A stretch of 62,067 bases of DNA. It comes from Marinobacterium rhizophilum DSM 18822. Lineage in GTDB: Bacteria > Pseudomonadota > Gammaproteobacteria > Pseudomonadales > Balneatricaceae. The DNA lies in the NCBI RefSeq assembly GCF_000378045.1, contig NZ_KB899116.1:1-62067 (forward strand), read 5' to 3'. A program made the translations under genes and the position numbers. The notes beneath the pieces were generated by a model. That model did not search any database and was not told the DNA's origin. It saw only the letters and a program-made list of their open reading frames with translations. Below, one piece after another: positions 49,981-58,410 of this stretch (within the stretch, counting starts at the first letter, position 1; the number at the start of each line of letters is the position of its first letter).

Positions 49981-50664
49981 ATGACTATGTACCGTTACAG
50001 ACTCCTGCCGCTCGTCGCCACCCTGCTGTTGGCTGGTTGTGCGGGCCCTGGTATCTATCTGCCGCCGGTCGAGGACCGCAGCGCCCCGCTGAGCCGAGCG
50101 CCCCAGGCGGCACCGGTGGAGCAGGATACCGGCGTGCGGGTCACGCCGGTTTATGATGAGCCAGTCATTCGCCAACAGCGTCTTGATAGCGATGGCGGCT
50201 TCTCGGTGCAGCCGCTGTACCCGTCGAGCGCGGACCGTGCCAGCGGCCAGGTGCAGGATGGTTATCAGAGCGGTGTACAGACTAACTCCCAGTACGGCAG
50301 CGCCCAGAGTGGTTATCAGAGTGGCGATGCTGCGCCTGCTTCGTCCAATCCGGCGGTCGTTGCTTTGCTCGACAGTGCCCGTCAGCAACAGGTAGCGGGC
50401 TCCCTGGCTGCCGCCCAGACCAGCCTGGAACGTGCTCAGCGCATAGCCCCGCGTGATCCGCAGGTGTATTACCAGCTGGCAGATATACAGCGCCAGATGC
50501 AAAAATACGCCGAAGCCGAGCAGTTGGCGCGGCGCGGCATCGCACTGGCCGGTGGTCAGCCTGACACCTTGCGCAAACTGTGGCTGCTGATCGCCTCTGT
50601 GCGCAAGGATGCCGGGGACCTGACCGGTGCCCGGGATGCGCTGGAGCAGGCGCGGCGCTACTAG
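49981..50664 (+). CDS. TPR outer-membrane lipoprotein, LpoP-like PBP1B activator candidate
   Basis: The 227-residue product has a lipoprotein signal with lipobox LLAGC (Cys20), a disordered stretch rich in Q, S and G with repeated GYQSG, and C-terminal tetratricopeptide repeats from about 125 (LAAAQTSLERAQRIAPRDPQVYYQLADIQRQM and KYAEAEQLARRGIALA). It starts three bases after mrcB, so the two are co-expressed. Pseudomonads use a TPR lipoprotein, LpoP, to activate PBP1B. Architecture and position fit that role, but this is inference. Confidence 0.75.
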   Translation: MTMYRYRLLPLVATLLLAGCAGPGIYLPPVEDRSAPLSRAPQAAPVEQDTGVRVTPVYDEPVIRQQRLDSDGGFSVQPLYPSSADRASGQVQDGYQSGVQTNSQYGSAQSGYQSGDAAPASSNPAVVALLDSARQQQVAGSLAAAQTSLERAQRIAPRDPQVYYQLADIQRQMQKYAEAEQLARRGIALAGGQPDTLRKLWLLIASVRKDAGDLTGARDALEQARRY

Positions 50665-50698
50665 TATAGTAGGCGCCACTCACTGCCCGTACTGCGGT

Positions 50699-51178
50699 TC
50701 AGCGGCGCAGGTGGTTGAGGATATCCAGTGTTGTCACGACGCCTGCCAGTTCGCCATCCCGAGTGATAAACACGCGGTGAATGTGGTTGGTGCACATCAA
50801 GTCCACGGCGTCGTTGAGCGATGCGCGCTGATCCAGTGCGATGATGTGGGGTGTCATGATTTCACTGACCAGGTGCTGGCCATGCTGGTCGCCGCCGACC
50901 AGCCCCAGTTGCTCGGGCGTCATTCCTTCAAGTCCGCTGTAATAGTATTGCGTCAGGGGATTTTCCTCGATGGAGTGCTGTGCACTGCGGTCAAAATGCA
51001 GAATATCCGTGAGGCTGACCACGCCTTTCAGGGTGCCATGGGTGTCGGTGACCGGCGCCCCGCTAATGCCATGTGCGTTGAAAAACTCTATCAGACTGTG
51101 CAGTGACCAGTGCTCTGATACCTTGAGTACATCGCCGGACATCACTGAGGCAACGGTTGCCGTGTCTAGTGTATGCAT
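50699..51178 (-). CDS. CBS-domain pair protein
   Basis: A 159-residue soluble protein made of two CBS motifs, which usually bind adenosine nucleotides. The first is VASVMSGDVLKVSEHWSLHSLIEFFNAHGISGAPVTD with GVVSLTDILHF; the second is VSEIMTPHIIALDQRASLNDAVDLM with HRVFITRDGELAGVVTTLDIL. No fused enzyme or transporter domain is present, so it is likely a stand-alone energy-sensing or regulatory module. It converges with the mrcB unit and is not obviously co-transcribed with anything. Confidence 0.9.
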   Translation of the reverse strand: MHTLDTATVASVMSGDVLKVSEHWSLHSLIEFFNAHGISGAPVTDTHGTLKGVVSLTDILHFDRSAQHSIEENPLTQYYYSGLEGMTPEQLGLVGGDQHGQHLVSEIMTPHIIALDQRASLNDAVDLMCTNHIHRVFITRDGELAGVVTTLDILNHLRR

Positions 51179-51342
51179 ACGCGTGATTCCTTCTTGTTTT
51201 TTTAGCGGTCGGTCGAGTGCCCTGAAGGCAGTTTAGTCGAGTCTGGTCAGGAATTGGGCGGCAAGGAGCCCGGCGAGGCCGGGCTCTTGTGGCTACAAGG
51301 CGTCTGTCTTTACTGAGACATCTTTATGGGAAGGGAGAACTT

Positions 51343-51945
51343 TCAGGCAGGCTGGGTGCTGCGCCTGAAACTGTAACCACACAGTACGACAAAGGCGGCC
51401 AGTGCGAAGCGATAGAGCGCATCCTGTTGGTAGCCGCCGATCAAAGGCGCCGGTCCGAACAGTAACAGGCCGGTAGCGAGTGACACGGTGCCTGTCAGGG
51501 CGTACAGCCGAATTTTGCCGCTATACCCCTTGATAACCCCTGCCAGCAGGGCCAGGCAGGTCAGCAGTGCCAGAGCCTGCGCGTAGAACAGGCCAATATC
51601 CGAGCGTCGCCCCAATTCGAACAGGGCAAACAGACCCAGCAGCCAGCGTCCCCAGGCGGCGCGCGACCACTGCCTTTGCCAGCCGTGGGCGATGGCTACG
51701 CTGGCGATCATCGGCAGGCCTGCGAAAAACGCCAGGTTATCCAGCAGCAGTCGCAGGGTCTGCGGATCTTGGCCGGTGCTGGTCAGGGTGAGCCGGCCCA
51801 GCGCCGCCAGTGCCAGCGACAGGGCGCTGAGCGCAAACATGTAATGCAGGTTTCGTTGCGCCAGCGACTGCGACTGGCGATATATCACAACGGCGATACC
51901 GAGCCCGCTGCACAATAATGCCAGGTTAGCGGCCAGGCTGAGCAT
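51343..51945 (-). CDS. Hypothetical multi-span membrane protein
   Basis: From ATG 51945 the product is 200 residues with six or seven hydrophobic helices (for example LSLAANLALLCSGLGIAVVIY, YMFALSALSLALAALGRL and LYALTGTVSLATGLLLFGPAPLIGG). I do not recognise a family or conserved polar motif. It begins one base after the hemL stop and is probably co-transcribed with hemL. The open frame extends 53 residues upstream inside hemL, without membrane character, and is not used here. Confidence 0.65.
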   Translation of the reverse strand: MLSLAANLALLCSGLGIAVVIYRQSQSLAQRNLHYMFALSALSLALAALGRLTLTSTGQDPQTLRLLLDNLAFFAGLPMIASVAIAHGWQRQWSRAAWGRWLLGLFALFELGRRSDIGLFYAQALALLTCLALLAGVIKGYSGKIRLYALTGTVSLATGLLLFGPAPLIGGYQQDALYRFALAAFVVLCGYSFRRSTQPA

Positions 51946-51946
51946 C

Positions 51947-53233
51947 TCAGAGGCTGGCAAAGACACGGTCGGCAGCGGCCAGCGTGAACTCAATGTCCTG
52001 CTGGGTGTGAGCGGCTGACATAAAGCCGGCCTCGAACGCCGACGGTGCCAGGTACACGCCTTCTGCCAGCATGCCGTGGAAGAAACGGCCAAATTTGGCG
52101 GCATCGCACTGCATGGTCTGGGCGAAGCTGCTGACTTCGTCCTGCTCGGTAAAGAACAGACCGAACATGCCGCCTACTCGGCTGGTCGTGAAGGGCATGC
52201 GATGACCCAGCGCGACGGCCTCCAGGCCTTCGGTTAGCAATTCGGTCTTGGCGCTGAGCTGTTCATGAAAGCCCGGTACCGAGATGGCGTTAAGCATCGC
52301 AAGGCCTGCTGCCATGGCCAGCGGGTTGCCCGACAGGGTGCCGGCCTGGTAGACCGGGCCCAGCGGTGCGATATGGTGCATGATTTCACGCTTGCCGCCA
52401 AAGGCGCCGACCGGCAGGCCGCCACCGATCACCTTGCCGAGGGTGGTGAGGTCGGGTTTAACGCCAAAATGCGCCTGGGCGCCGCCCAGCGCGACGCGAA
52501 ATCCGGTCATGACTTCATCAAAAATGAGTACGCTGCCGTACTGGTCGCAAACCTCGCGCAGGCCTTCGAGGAAGCCCGGCACCGGGGCGATGCAGTTCAT
52601 GTTGCCGGCGACCGGCTCCACGATGATGCAGGCAACCTGGTCACCCACCGCTGCAAAGGCGGTGCGGACACTGTCGATATCGTTGTAATTCAGGGTGATG
52701 GTGTGTTCGGCCAATGCTGCCGGTACGCCGGGGGAGTTGGGTTCACCCAGGGTCAGGGCGCCAGAACCGGCTTTCACCAGCAGGGAGTCGGAGTGGCCGT
52801 GGTAGCAGCCCTCGAACTTGACGATCTTGTCCCGGCCGGTGTAACCGCGGGCCAGGCGAATCGCACTCATGGTTGCCTCGGTGCCGGAGCTGACCATGCG
52901 TACCATTTCGATAGAGGGCATCAGCGCGCAGACTTTGTCGGCCATCTCTATTTCGATCGCGGTGGGCGCGCCAAAACCGGTGCCGTGATCCAGTGCTTCA
53001 CGAATGGCATCGATCACGGCGGGGGACCGGTGGCCCAGAATCATCGGCCCCCAGGAGCCCACGTAGTCAACGTAGCGCTGGTCATCTTCATCGAACAGGT
53101 AGGCACCGGAGGCATGTTTGAAGAACAGCGGGGTGCCGCCGACACCCTTGAAGGCGCGAACCGGTGAATTGACGCCGCCGGGAATGTGCAGCTGGGCGGC
53201 CTGGAACAGGGCTTCGGAACGGGACATGGACAT
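51947..53233 (-). CDS. hemL: Glutamate-1-semialdehyde 2,1-aminomutase
   Basis: HemL converts glutamate-1-semialdehyde to 5-aminolevulinate in C5-pathway haem synthesis. The 428-residue PLP enzyme begins [30 protein letters not shown], has the gating loop segment [26 protein letters not shown], and the PLP-lysine motif [18 protein letters not shown]. Length is normal. It follows thiE in the same orientation (25 bases), the thiE-hemL pairing being common in pseudomonads. Confidence 0.98.
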   Translation of the reverse strand: MSMSRSEALFQAAQLHIPGGVNSPVRAFKGVGGTPLFFKHASGAYLFDEDDQRYVDYVGSWGPMILGHRSPAVIDAIREALDHGTGFGAPTAIEIEMADKVCALMPSIEMVRMVSSGTEATMSAIRLARGYTGRDKIVKFEGCYHGHSDSLLVKAGSGALTLGEPNSPGVPAALAEHTITLNYNDIDSVRTAFAAVGDQVACIIVEPVAGNMNCIAPVPGFLEGLREVCDQYGSVLIFDEVMTGFRVALGGAQAHFGVKPDLTTLGKVIGGGLPVGAFGGKREIMHHIAPLGPVYQAGTLSGNPLAMAAGLAMLNAISVPGFHEQLSAKTELLTEGLEAVALGHRMPFTTSRVGGMFGLFFTEQDEVSSFAQTMQCDAAKFGRFFHGMLAEGVYLAPSAFEAGFMSAAHTQQDIEFTLAAADRVFASL

Positions 53234-53258
53234 AACTCCCTAACGCTAAAGTGGTCAA

Positions 53259-53885
53259 TCAGAACTGTTGGCTGAACAGCTGTGCCTGGTGCCGAATGTC
53301 GGCTGCGGCAAACAGCGCGTGAATGACGGCCACCATGCTGGCGCCGGCTTCAGCTACCTGGCGGGCATTATCCATACTAATGCCGCCTATCGCCACCACG
53401 GGCAAACCAAGTTCCTGCGCGGCCAGAGGTAAAAGCGACAGGGGGGCCGGTCGCGCGCCGGGCTTTGTTGTAGACGCAAAGAAAGCGCCAAAGGCGACAT
53501 AATCAGCCCCCGCGGCCTGGGCTTCCCGTGCCAGTGCCAGCGAGTCGTGGCAGGTTACGCCGATAATGGCATCGGGGCCCAGTTGCGAGCGTGCCGCAGC
53601 AACAGAGCCGTCGGTTTGCCCCAGGTGCACGCCCTGAGCCTTGCAGGCGCGCGCCAATGCCAGGTCGTCGTTGATCAGTAGCGGGCGTTCGAACTGGTCA
53701 CAGAGTTCACGCAACAGGGTGGCCTGGCGCAGGCGCTTTGCATTGTCGTTACTTTTGTCCCGGTACTGAACGATGGCCGCGCCGCCCTCCAGTGCGGACC
53801 GGACCTGGCTCAGCAGAGTCGCATCGTCTGGCATCAGGGTACTGTCGGTGATGGCGTAGAGGCCGTGGAGTGCGTAGGTGGTCAT
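53259..53885 (-). CDS. thiE: Thiamine-phosphate synthase
   Basis: ThiE couples hydroxymethylpyrimidine diphosphate with thiazole phosphate to give thiamine phosphate. The 208-residue barrel shows GLYAITDS, IVQYRDKSND (pyrophosphate Arg/Lys), LLINDDLALA, GVHLGQTDG, VAFGAFFASTTKPGA and VVAIGGIS. No TPP riboswitch is recognisable in the 50 bases before it. No other thiamine gene is adjacent. Confidence 0.97.
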   Translation of the reverse strand: MTTYALHGLYAITDSTLMPDDATLLSQVRSALEGGAAIVQYRDKSNDNAKRLRQATLLRELCDQFERPLLINDDLALARACKAQGVHLGQTDGSVAAARSQLGPDAIIGVTCHDSLALAREAQAAGADYVAFGAFFASTTKPGARPAPLSLLPLAAQELGLPVVAIGGISMDNARQVAEAGASMVAVIHALFAAADIRHQAQLFSQQF

Positions 53886-53935
53886 GGCTGTTCCGTGGGG
53901 TCTTGTTGTTGCTGGAGCGGTCGGGGGTCTTGTGC

Positions 53936-55660
53936 TCAGAGCGCCTGATGCTGCAGATAGTAGGCCTCTATCTGGGCGCGGGTCAGTACGCCGATGATGT
54001 CGCCGCGATTACTGTTGACGCAGAGAATATCGGTTTGGCGCTGTTGCATGCAATCGACCGCTTCTTTCAGTGTGGCTCGAAAGCTGATGGTAACCGGATC
54101 TCGACGATTGGCCGGCAGTTCCAGCAGGTCCACGTCAGCATCCGTCTCAGTCTGTTGCAACCAGAGCATCAACTCCGAGCGTGGCAGGAGTGCGCGCAGC
54201 TCAGGATCGCGAATCAGTATCCAGTCTGGAGTCTGTTCCGACAGGAATACCGCCTGGGCACGGGATTCGTGTGCGCCGGCCTGTAAAAAATTCCGATGCA
54301 TCAGGCTGCCGACGGCCGCTCGCGACAGTGCCTGGGCGAGTGGTGACTGGGTCTGATTGAGGCCCTGGGCGCGCAACAGCGACTGGAAAATGGATGGCAG
54401 CTTGAACAGGTGTCGTACTGTCAGGTTGCTGATGACGATGGCGAGCATGGCGGGCAGAATGATGTGAGGGTTGCCGGTCAGTTCGAGCAAGGCAATCAGG
54501 GCCGCCAGCGGTGCATTGAGGACGGCGCCCATCATGGCACCCATGCCGATCATGGCATAGAGGCCGGTCTGCGACAGCATTTCGTCGTTGAGCAACTGGG
54601 CCAGGGATCCGATCAGGGCGCCGGCTACGGCGCCGATAAAAAATGTGGGGCCTATCAGGCCTCCGGGAACGCCGAGCCCCAGTATGATTGGTGTGAGCAG
54701 CCACTTTGCCAGTAAGAGTCCGGTCAGCCATAGCAATGGTTGCGGGCCCAGTAAGGTGTCACTGACAGTGTCATAGCCGACCCCCATGATTTGCGGAAAC
54801 AGCAGTGCCACGGCGCCGGTCAGAACACCGGCCAGAAGCAGTCTCCACGGCCAGGCAAACCTCGCGAGTCGTGCGGTGTGCAGCATGATGAGGTTAAACC
54901 CGCCGGCCAGCAGGCCGATCGCCAGCCCCAAAAGCATGACCAGAGGGATCTCACTCAGGTCGCCAATACTGAACTGGGGTACGCTGAACAGGGGTGTTGA
55001 TCCGATACTGGCGCGGATGACCAGGTCAGCCGTGACGGCCGCGACCATGATGGGGGTGAATCCCAGTACGGTGTACTCAAGCAACACTACCTCCATGGCG
55101 AACACCACGCCTGCCAGTGGTGTGTTGAACGCGGCCGATATACCCGCTGCGGTACCGCAGCCAATCAGCAGTCGCATTGAATTATTGGGCAAACGCAGCC
55201 ACTGGCCGATCAGGCTGGCACCTCCTGCGCCCAGGTGAATGGCCGGTCCCTCGCGCCCCACCGAGTGGCCGCTGAGCAGCGCAATCGTAGCACTACTGAA
55301 CTGGACCAGCAGATTGGTTGCCGGCAACTGCCCCTGGTGATAGCCCAGGCGCTCCAGTACATGTACCACACCCACCTTGCGCTGGGTCGGCGCCAGGCGC
55401 CAGAACAGCAGAATCAACGTCAGGCTGCCTGCGACCGGTAACAGGAAGCGCAGCGCGTCGGGGAGGCCTTCAAAGTTTTCGGGATTCTGTTCAGGAAGGT
55501 AGATACTGAGCGGGATTTCGATGACGAGTCGAAACGCCATAATGATCAACCCGGCAGTGAGGCCAGAGAGGACGCCAAGCAGCAGCATTTGCGGCAGCGA
55601 GTCGATATGTGCCAGTCGATCGCGGAAATGCTCCAGCGATAAGAGGTCCTTGCGTATCAA
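53936..55660 (-). CDS. ClC-type chloride channel/transporter with C-terminal CBS region
   Basis: A 574-residue membrane protein of the ClC family. Visible are about 18 helices' worth of hydrophobic segments, the gating motif GHSVGREGPAIHLG (gating Glu), GTAAGISAAFNTPLAGVVFAMEV, and GLGVPGGLIGPTFFIGA. After about residue 440 a cytoplasmic domain ends with CBS-like sequence (DCMQQRQTDILCVNSNRGDIIGVLTR). The helix D segment reads RKVGVVHVLERL instead of the usual GSGIP anion-filter motif. Transport direction and ion cannot be settled from sequence. It lies divergent from argC. Confidence 0.9.
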   Translation of the reverse strand: MIRKDLLSLEHFRDRLAHIDSLPQMLLLGVLSGLTAGLIIMAFRLVIEIPLSIYLPEQNPENFEGLPDALRFLLPVAGSLTLILLFWRLAPTQRKVGVVHVLERLGYHQGQLPATNLLVQFSSATIALLSGHSVGREGPAIHLGAGGASLIGQWLRLPNNSMRLLIGCGTAAGISAAFNTPLAGVVFAMEVVLLEYTVLGFTPIMVAAVTADLVIRASIGSTPLFSVPQFSIGDLSEIPLVMLLGLAIGLLAGGFNLIMLHTARLARFAWPWRLLLAGVLTGAVALLFPQIMGVGYDTVSDTLLGPQPLLWLTGLLLAKWLLTPIILGLGVPGGLIGPTFFIGAVAGALIGSLAQLLNDEMLSQTGLYAMIGMGAMMGAVLNAPLAALIALLELTGNPHIILPAMLAIVISNLTVRHLFKLPSIFQSLLRAQGLNQTQSPLAQALSRAAVGSLMHRNFLQAGAHESRAQAVFLSEQTPDWILIRDPELRALLPRSELMLWLQQTETDADVDLLELPANRRDPVTISFRATLKEAVDCMQQRQTDILCVNSNRGDIIGVLTRAQIEAYYLQHQAL

Positions 55661-55741
55661 TGGGCAGTGTTCCGATAGTTTTTAGGCTGTGTGCTTTGTA
55701 TGATTAAGGGTAACAGTTTTCGACTCTGAAGAGAGGTGGAT

Positions 55742-56773
55742 GTGATTAAGGTAGGTATCGTGGGCGGCACTGGCTATACCGGTGTAGAGCTGTTGCGGAT
55801 TCTGGCGAATCATCCCGATGTGAAAGTCGATGTGATCACCTCCCGCTCTGAAGACGGCATCAAGGTGGCGGACATGTTCCCGAACCTGCGTGGTCACTTT
55901 GATCTCGCCTTTACAGTGCCGGATGTCGACCGCCTGGCGAGCTGTGATGTGGTGTTTTTCGCCACACCCCATGGCGTGGCCATGCGCATGGCGCCCGAGT
56001 TGGTAGAGCGCGGCGTACGCGTGATTGACCTGGGTGCGGATTTCCGTATCAAGGACATCGACCTCTGGTCGAGCTGGTACGGCATGGAGCATACGGCGGC
56101 GGCGCTGGTGGAGCAGGCCGTATATGGTTTGCCGGAAGTCAACCGGGAGCAGATACGCACGGCACAGATGATCGCCTGCCCGGGCTGCTATCCCACTGCA
56201 GCACAGCTGGGCTTCTTGCCGCTGATCGAGAACGGACTGGTGGACACGCGTCGGCTGGTCGCTGACTGCAAGTCAGGCGTCAGCGGTGCCGGTCGTGGAG
56301 CGAGCGTGGGTGCGCTGCTGTGTGAAACCAGCGAGAGCATGAAAGCCTATGGTGTGGCAGGGCATCGCCATCTGCCGGAAATCAAGCAGGGGCTGAGCAC
56401 CGTGGCGGGCCGCCCGGTGGGGTTGACCTTCGTGCCGCATCTCACGCCAATGATTCGGGGTATCCACGCCACCCTGTATTCGGTACTCAAGGATCCGAAC
56501 GATGGTCTGCAGGCGCTGTTTGAGTCCCGTTACGCCGACGAGCCCTTCGTCGATGTGATGCCGGCGGGCAGCCACCCCGAAACCCGCAGCGTGAAGGGTG
56601 CCAATACCTGTCGTATCAGTGTTTTCCGGCCGCAGGATGATGATACGGTGGTGGTGCTCTCGGTGATCGATAACCTGGTCAAGGGGGCTGCCGGCCAGGC
56701 GGTGCAGAACATGAACATCATGTTCGGGCTGGATGAGCGCGCGGGCCTGAACCTGGTTGGCTTGATGCCATAA
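55742..56773 (+). CDS. argC: N-acetyl-gamma-glutamyl-phosphate reductase
   Basis: ArgC reduces N-acetylglutamyl phosphate to the semialdehyde in arginine synthesis. The product starts [21 protein letters not shown] (NADP-binding) and has the catalytic cysteine in [11 protein letters not shown] near 150, the [13 protein letters not shown] loop and the His-containing [11 protein letters not shown] 55742 is chosen because GAGAGG ends five bases upstream; a GTG two codons earlier overlaps that site. Length is 343 residues. erpA follows after an IscR-type site. Confidence 0.97.
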   Translation: MIKVGIVGGTGYTGVELLRILANHPDVKVDVITSRSEDGIKVADMFPNLRGHFDLAFTVPDVDRLASCDVVFFATPHGVAMRMAPELVERGVRVIDLGADFRIKDIDLWSSWYGMEHTAAALVEQAVYGLPEVNREQIRTAQMIACPGCYPTAAQLGFLPLIENGLVDTRRLVADCKSGVSGAGRGASVGALLCETSESMKAYGVAGHRHLPEIKQGLSTVAGRPVGLTFVPHLTPMIRGIHATLYSVLKDPNDGLQALFESRYADEPFVDVMPAGSHPETRSVKGANTCRISVFRPQDDDTVVVLSVIDNLVKGAAGQAVQNMNIMFGLDERAGLNLVGLMP

Positions 56774-56797
56774 TACTTGACTAGTTTAGTTGGGTAA
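56773..56797 (+). promoter_or_regulatory. IscR type-1-like operator overlapping the erpA promoter
   Basis: Aligned to the 25-base type-1 IscR consensus (ATASYYGACTRWWWYAGTCRRSTAT), 22 positions match, including both GACT/AGT half-site cores. It starts at the last base of argC. A TTGACT -35 lies inside it at 56777-56782, with a weaker AAGAAT 17 bases on. This suggests repression by Fe-S-loaded IscR. Confidence 0.65.
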
Positions 56798-56836
56798 GAA
56801 AGAATAGCGGCCTGATTGACGTTTGTTGGAGTAGGT

Positions 56837-57187
56837 ATGACTGAGTCCTTTGAGCAGAGCTCCCCGATGGTCTTCACCGACGCGGCGGCTGCGAAGGTGA
56901 AAAGCCTGATGGAGGAGGAAGATAACACCAACCTCAAGCTCCGGGTTTACATCACCGGAGGAGGTTGTGCCGGTTTCTCCTACGGGTTTACCTTTGATGA
57001 ATCGGTAGCCGAAGACGATACCGCCGTAGATAACGACGGTGTCACGCTGGTGGTGGACGCCATGAGCTATCAGTACCTGGCGGGTGCCGAGGTTGACTAC
57101 AAGGTTGGCCTGCAGGGCTCCCAGTTCGTAATTAACAACCCCAATGCAACCACGACCTGTGGTTGTGGATCGTCTTTCTCGATCTGA
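56837..57187 (+). CDS. erpA: A-type iron-sulfur carrier ErpA
   Basis: ErpA delivers Fe-S clusters to apoproteins, notably isoprenoid-synthesis enzymes. The 116-residue product has the three cluster cysteines in [17 protein letters not shown] and [11 protein letters not shown], plus [23 protein letters not shown], which distinguish ErpA from IscA. ATG 56837 has GGAG seven bases upstream. It follows argC and converges with anmK, as in pseudomonads. Confidence 0.96.
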   Translation: MTESFEQSSPMVFTDAAAAKVKSLMEEEDNTNLKLRVYITGGGCAGFSYGFTFDESVAEDDTAVDNDGVTLVVDAMSYQYLAGAEVDYKVGLQGSQFVINNPNATTTCGCGSSFSI

Positions 57188-57192
57188 TCGGC

Positions 57193-57220
57193 AAAACGGA
57201 CAGCACTCGCTGTCCGTTTT
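57193..57220. terminator. Bidirectional terminator between erpA and anmK
   Basis: AAAACGGACAGC and GCTGTCCGTTTT are a perfect 12-bp stem with a four-base loop, with A and T tracts usable on both strands. Confidence 0.93.
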
Positions 57221-57295
57221 CTCTTCTGTTTACACCAATAAGACCCTGTATCCCTGCACCGCCGCTACGCGGGCGTATCTGCATGTCTGCAGTAC

Positions 57296-58405
57296 TTAGG
57301 GGGAATACACCGCACCGAGCACCCGTTCGTTCACGGCCCCGGTTACGGCAGGCATGTTGCCACTGAGGTCGTCGAGCCTGCGTCCGGCCAGCCAGGCGAA
57401 GGCGCAGGCCTCGACCCAGTCAGGATCCAGTCCCAGCGTCGCTGTCGTGCTAAGGGTATAAGGTTGCAGCAGTGTTTCCAGGCGCTTTGTTAGCAGACTG
57501 TTATGGCAGCCACCGCCACAGAGAAAAATGTCGCAGCCCGCATCCGTAACCTGCATGATTTCATTGCTGATACTGACCGCGGTCAGTTCCAGCAAAGTGG
57601 CTTGAATATCCTGCGGTGCCCGCTGGCCAAAACCGCTCTCTAACAGGCGCTGTTGCAGCCAGTCAGGGTTGAATTGCTCGCGGCCGGTGCTTTTAGGGGC
57701 CGGTGCGCTGAAAAATGGCAGCTGCAGCAGATGCTGCAGTAGCTCGGGCAAAACAGTGCCGGTAGCCGCCCAGGCGCCACCGTGATCATAGCCAAGTGCC
57801 TGATGTCGATGAATCCAGTAATCGAGCAGTACGTTACCGGGTCCGGTGTCGTAGCCTGTGGCGGGCAGTTCTGTATCGCCGGGCAGCAGGGTGATATTAG
57901 CCATACCACCTATGTTCACAATGATTCGGCTGGCACCCGGGGTACGAAACAGGGCTTCGTGGAAGGCGGGCACCAGAGGCGCTCCCTGACCGTCTGCCGC
58001 CATGTCACGGCGCCTGAAATCGGCCACCACGCAAAGGCCGGTACGCTCTGCAATCAGGTTAGGGTCGCCAATCTGCAGCGTGAAACGGGCTTCTGGGCGG
58101 TGGCGCACGGTCTGGCCATGGCTGCCGATGGCCCGGATACGCTGCCTATCAAGCTTGTTACGATCGATCAGATTATTGGCCGCACTGGCGAACAGCTCGG
58201 CCAGTTCGAGATCAAGCCGGCCGAGGCGCTCGATTTCGTCTGCCCCTGGGTGCATCAGCGCCAGGGTTTGCTGGCGCAGTGGCAACGGAAAGGGCTCGCT
58301 GTGGCTGGCCAGCATGGCACAGCCGGAGGCATCGAACTCAAACGCAACAGCGTCGACGCTATCCAGGCTGGTGCCCGACATGAGCCCGATGTAAAGCGGC
58401 CGCAC
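57296..58405 (-). CDS. anmK: Anhydro-N-acetylmuramic acid kinase
   Basis: AnmK phosphorylates and opens 1,6-anhydro-MurNAc during peptidoglycan recycling. The 369-residue ASKHA-fold kinase begins MRPLYIGLMSGTSLDSVDAV, has GSHGQTVRHRP, the catalytic-region NIGGMANITLLPG, GYDTGPGNVLLDYW and the sugar-binding FLCGGGCHNSLL. It starts five bases after the M23 peptidase stop on the minus strand, so the two peptidoglycan genes are likely co-expressed. Confidence 0.97.
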   Translation of the reverse strand: MRPLYIGLMSGTSLDSVDAVAFEFDASGCAMLASHSEPFPLPLRQQTLALMHPGADEIERLGRLDLELAELFASAANNLIDRNKLDRQRIRAIGSHGQTVRHRPEARFTLQIGDPNLIAERTGLCVVADFRRRDMAADGQGAPLVPAFHEALFRTPGASRIIVNIGGMANITLLPGDTELPATGYDTGPGNVLLDYWIHRHQALGYDHGGAWAATGTVLPELLQHLLQLPFFSAPAPKSTGREQFNPDWLQQRLLESGFGQRAPQDIQATLLELTAVSISNEIMQVTDAGCDIFLCGGGCHNSLLTKRLETLLQPYTLSTTATLGLDPDWVEACAFAWLAGRRLDDLSGNMPAVTGAVNERVLGAVYSP

Positions 58406-58410
58406 GGGGC

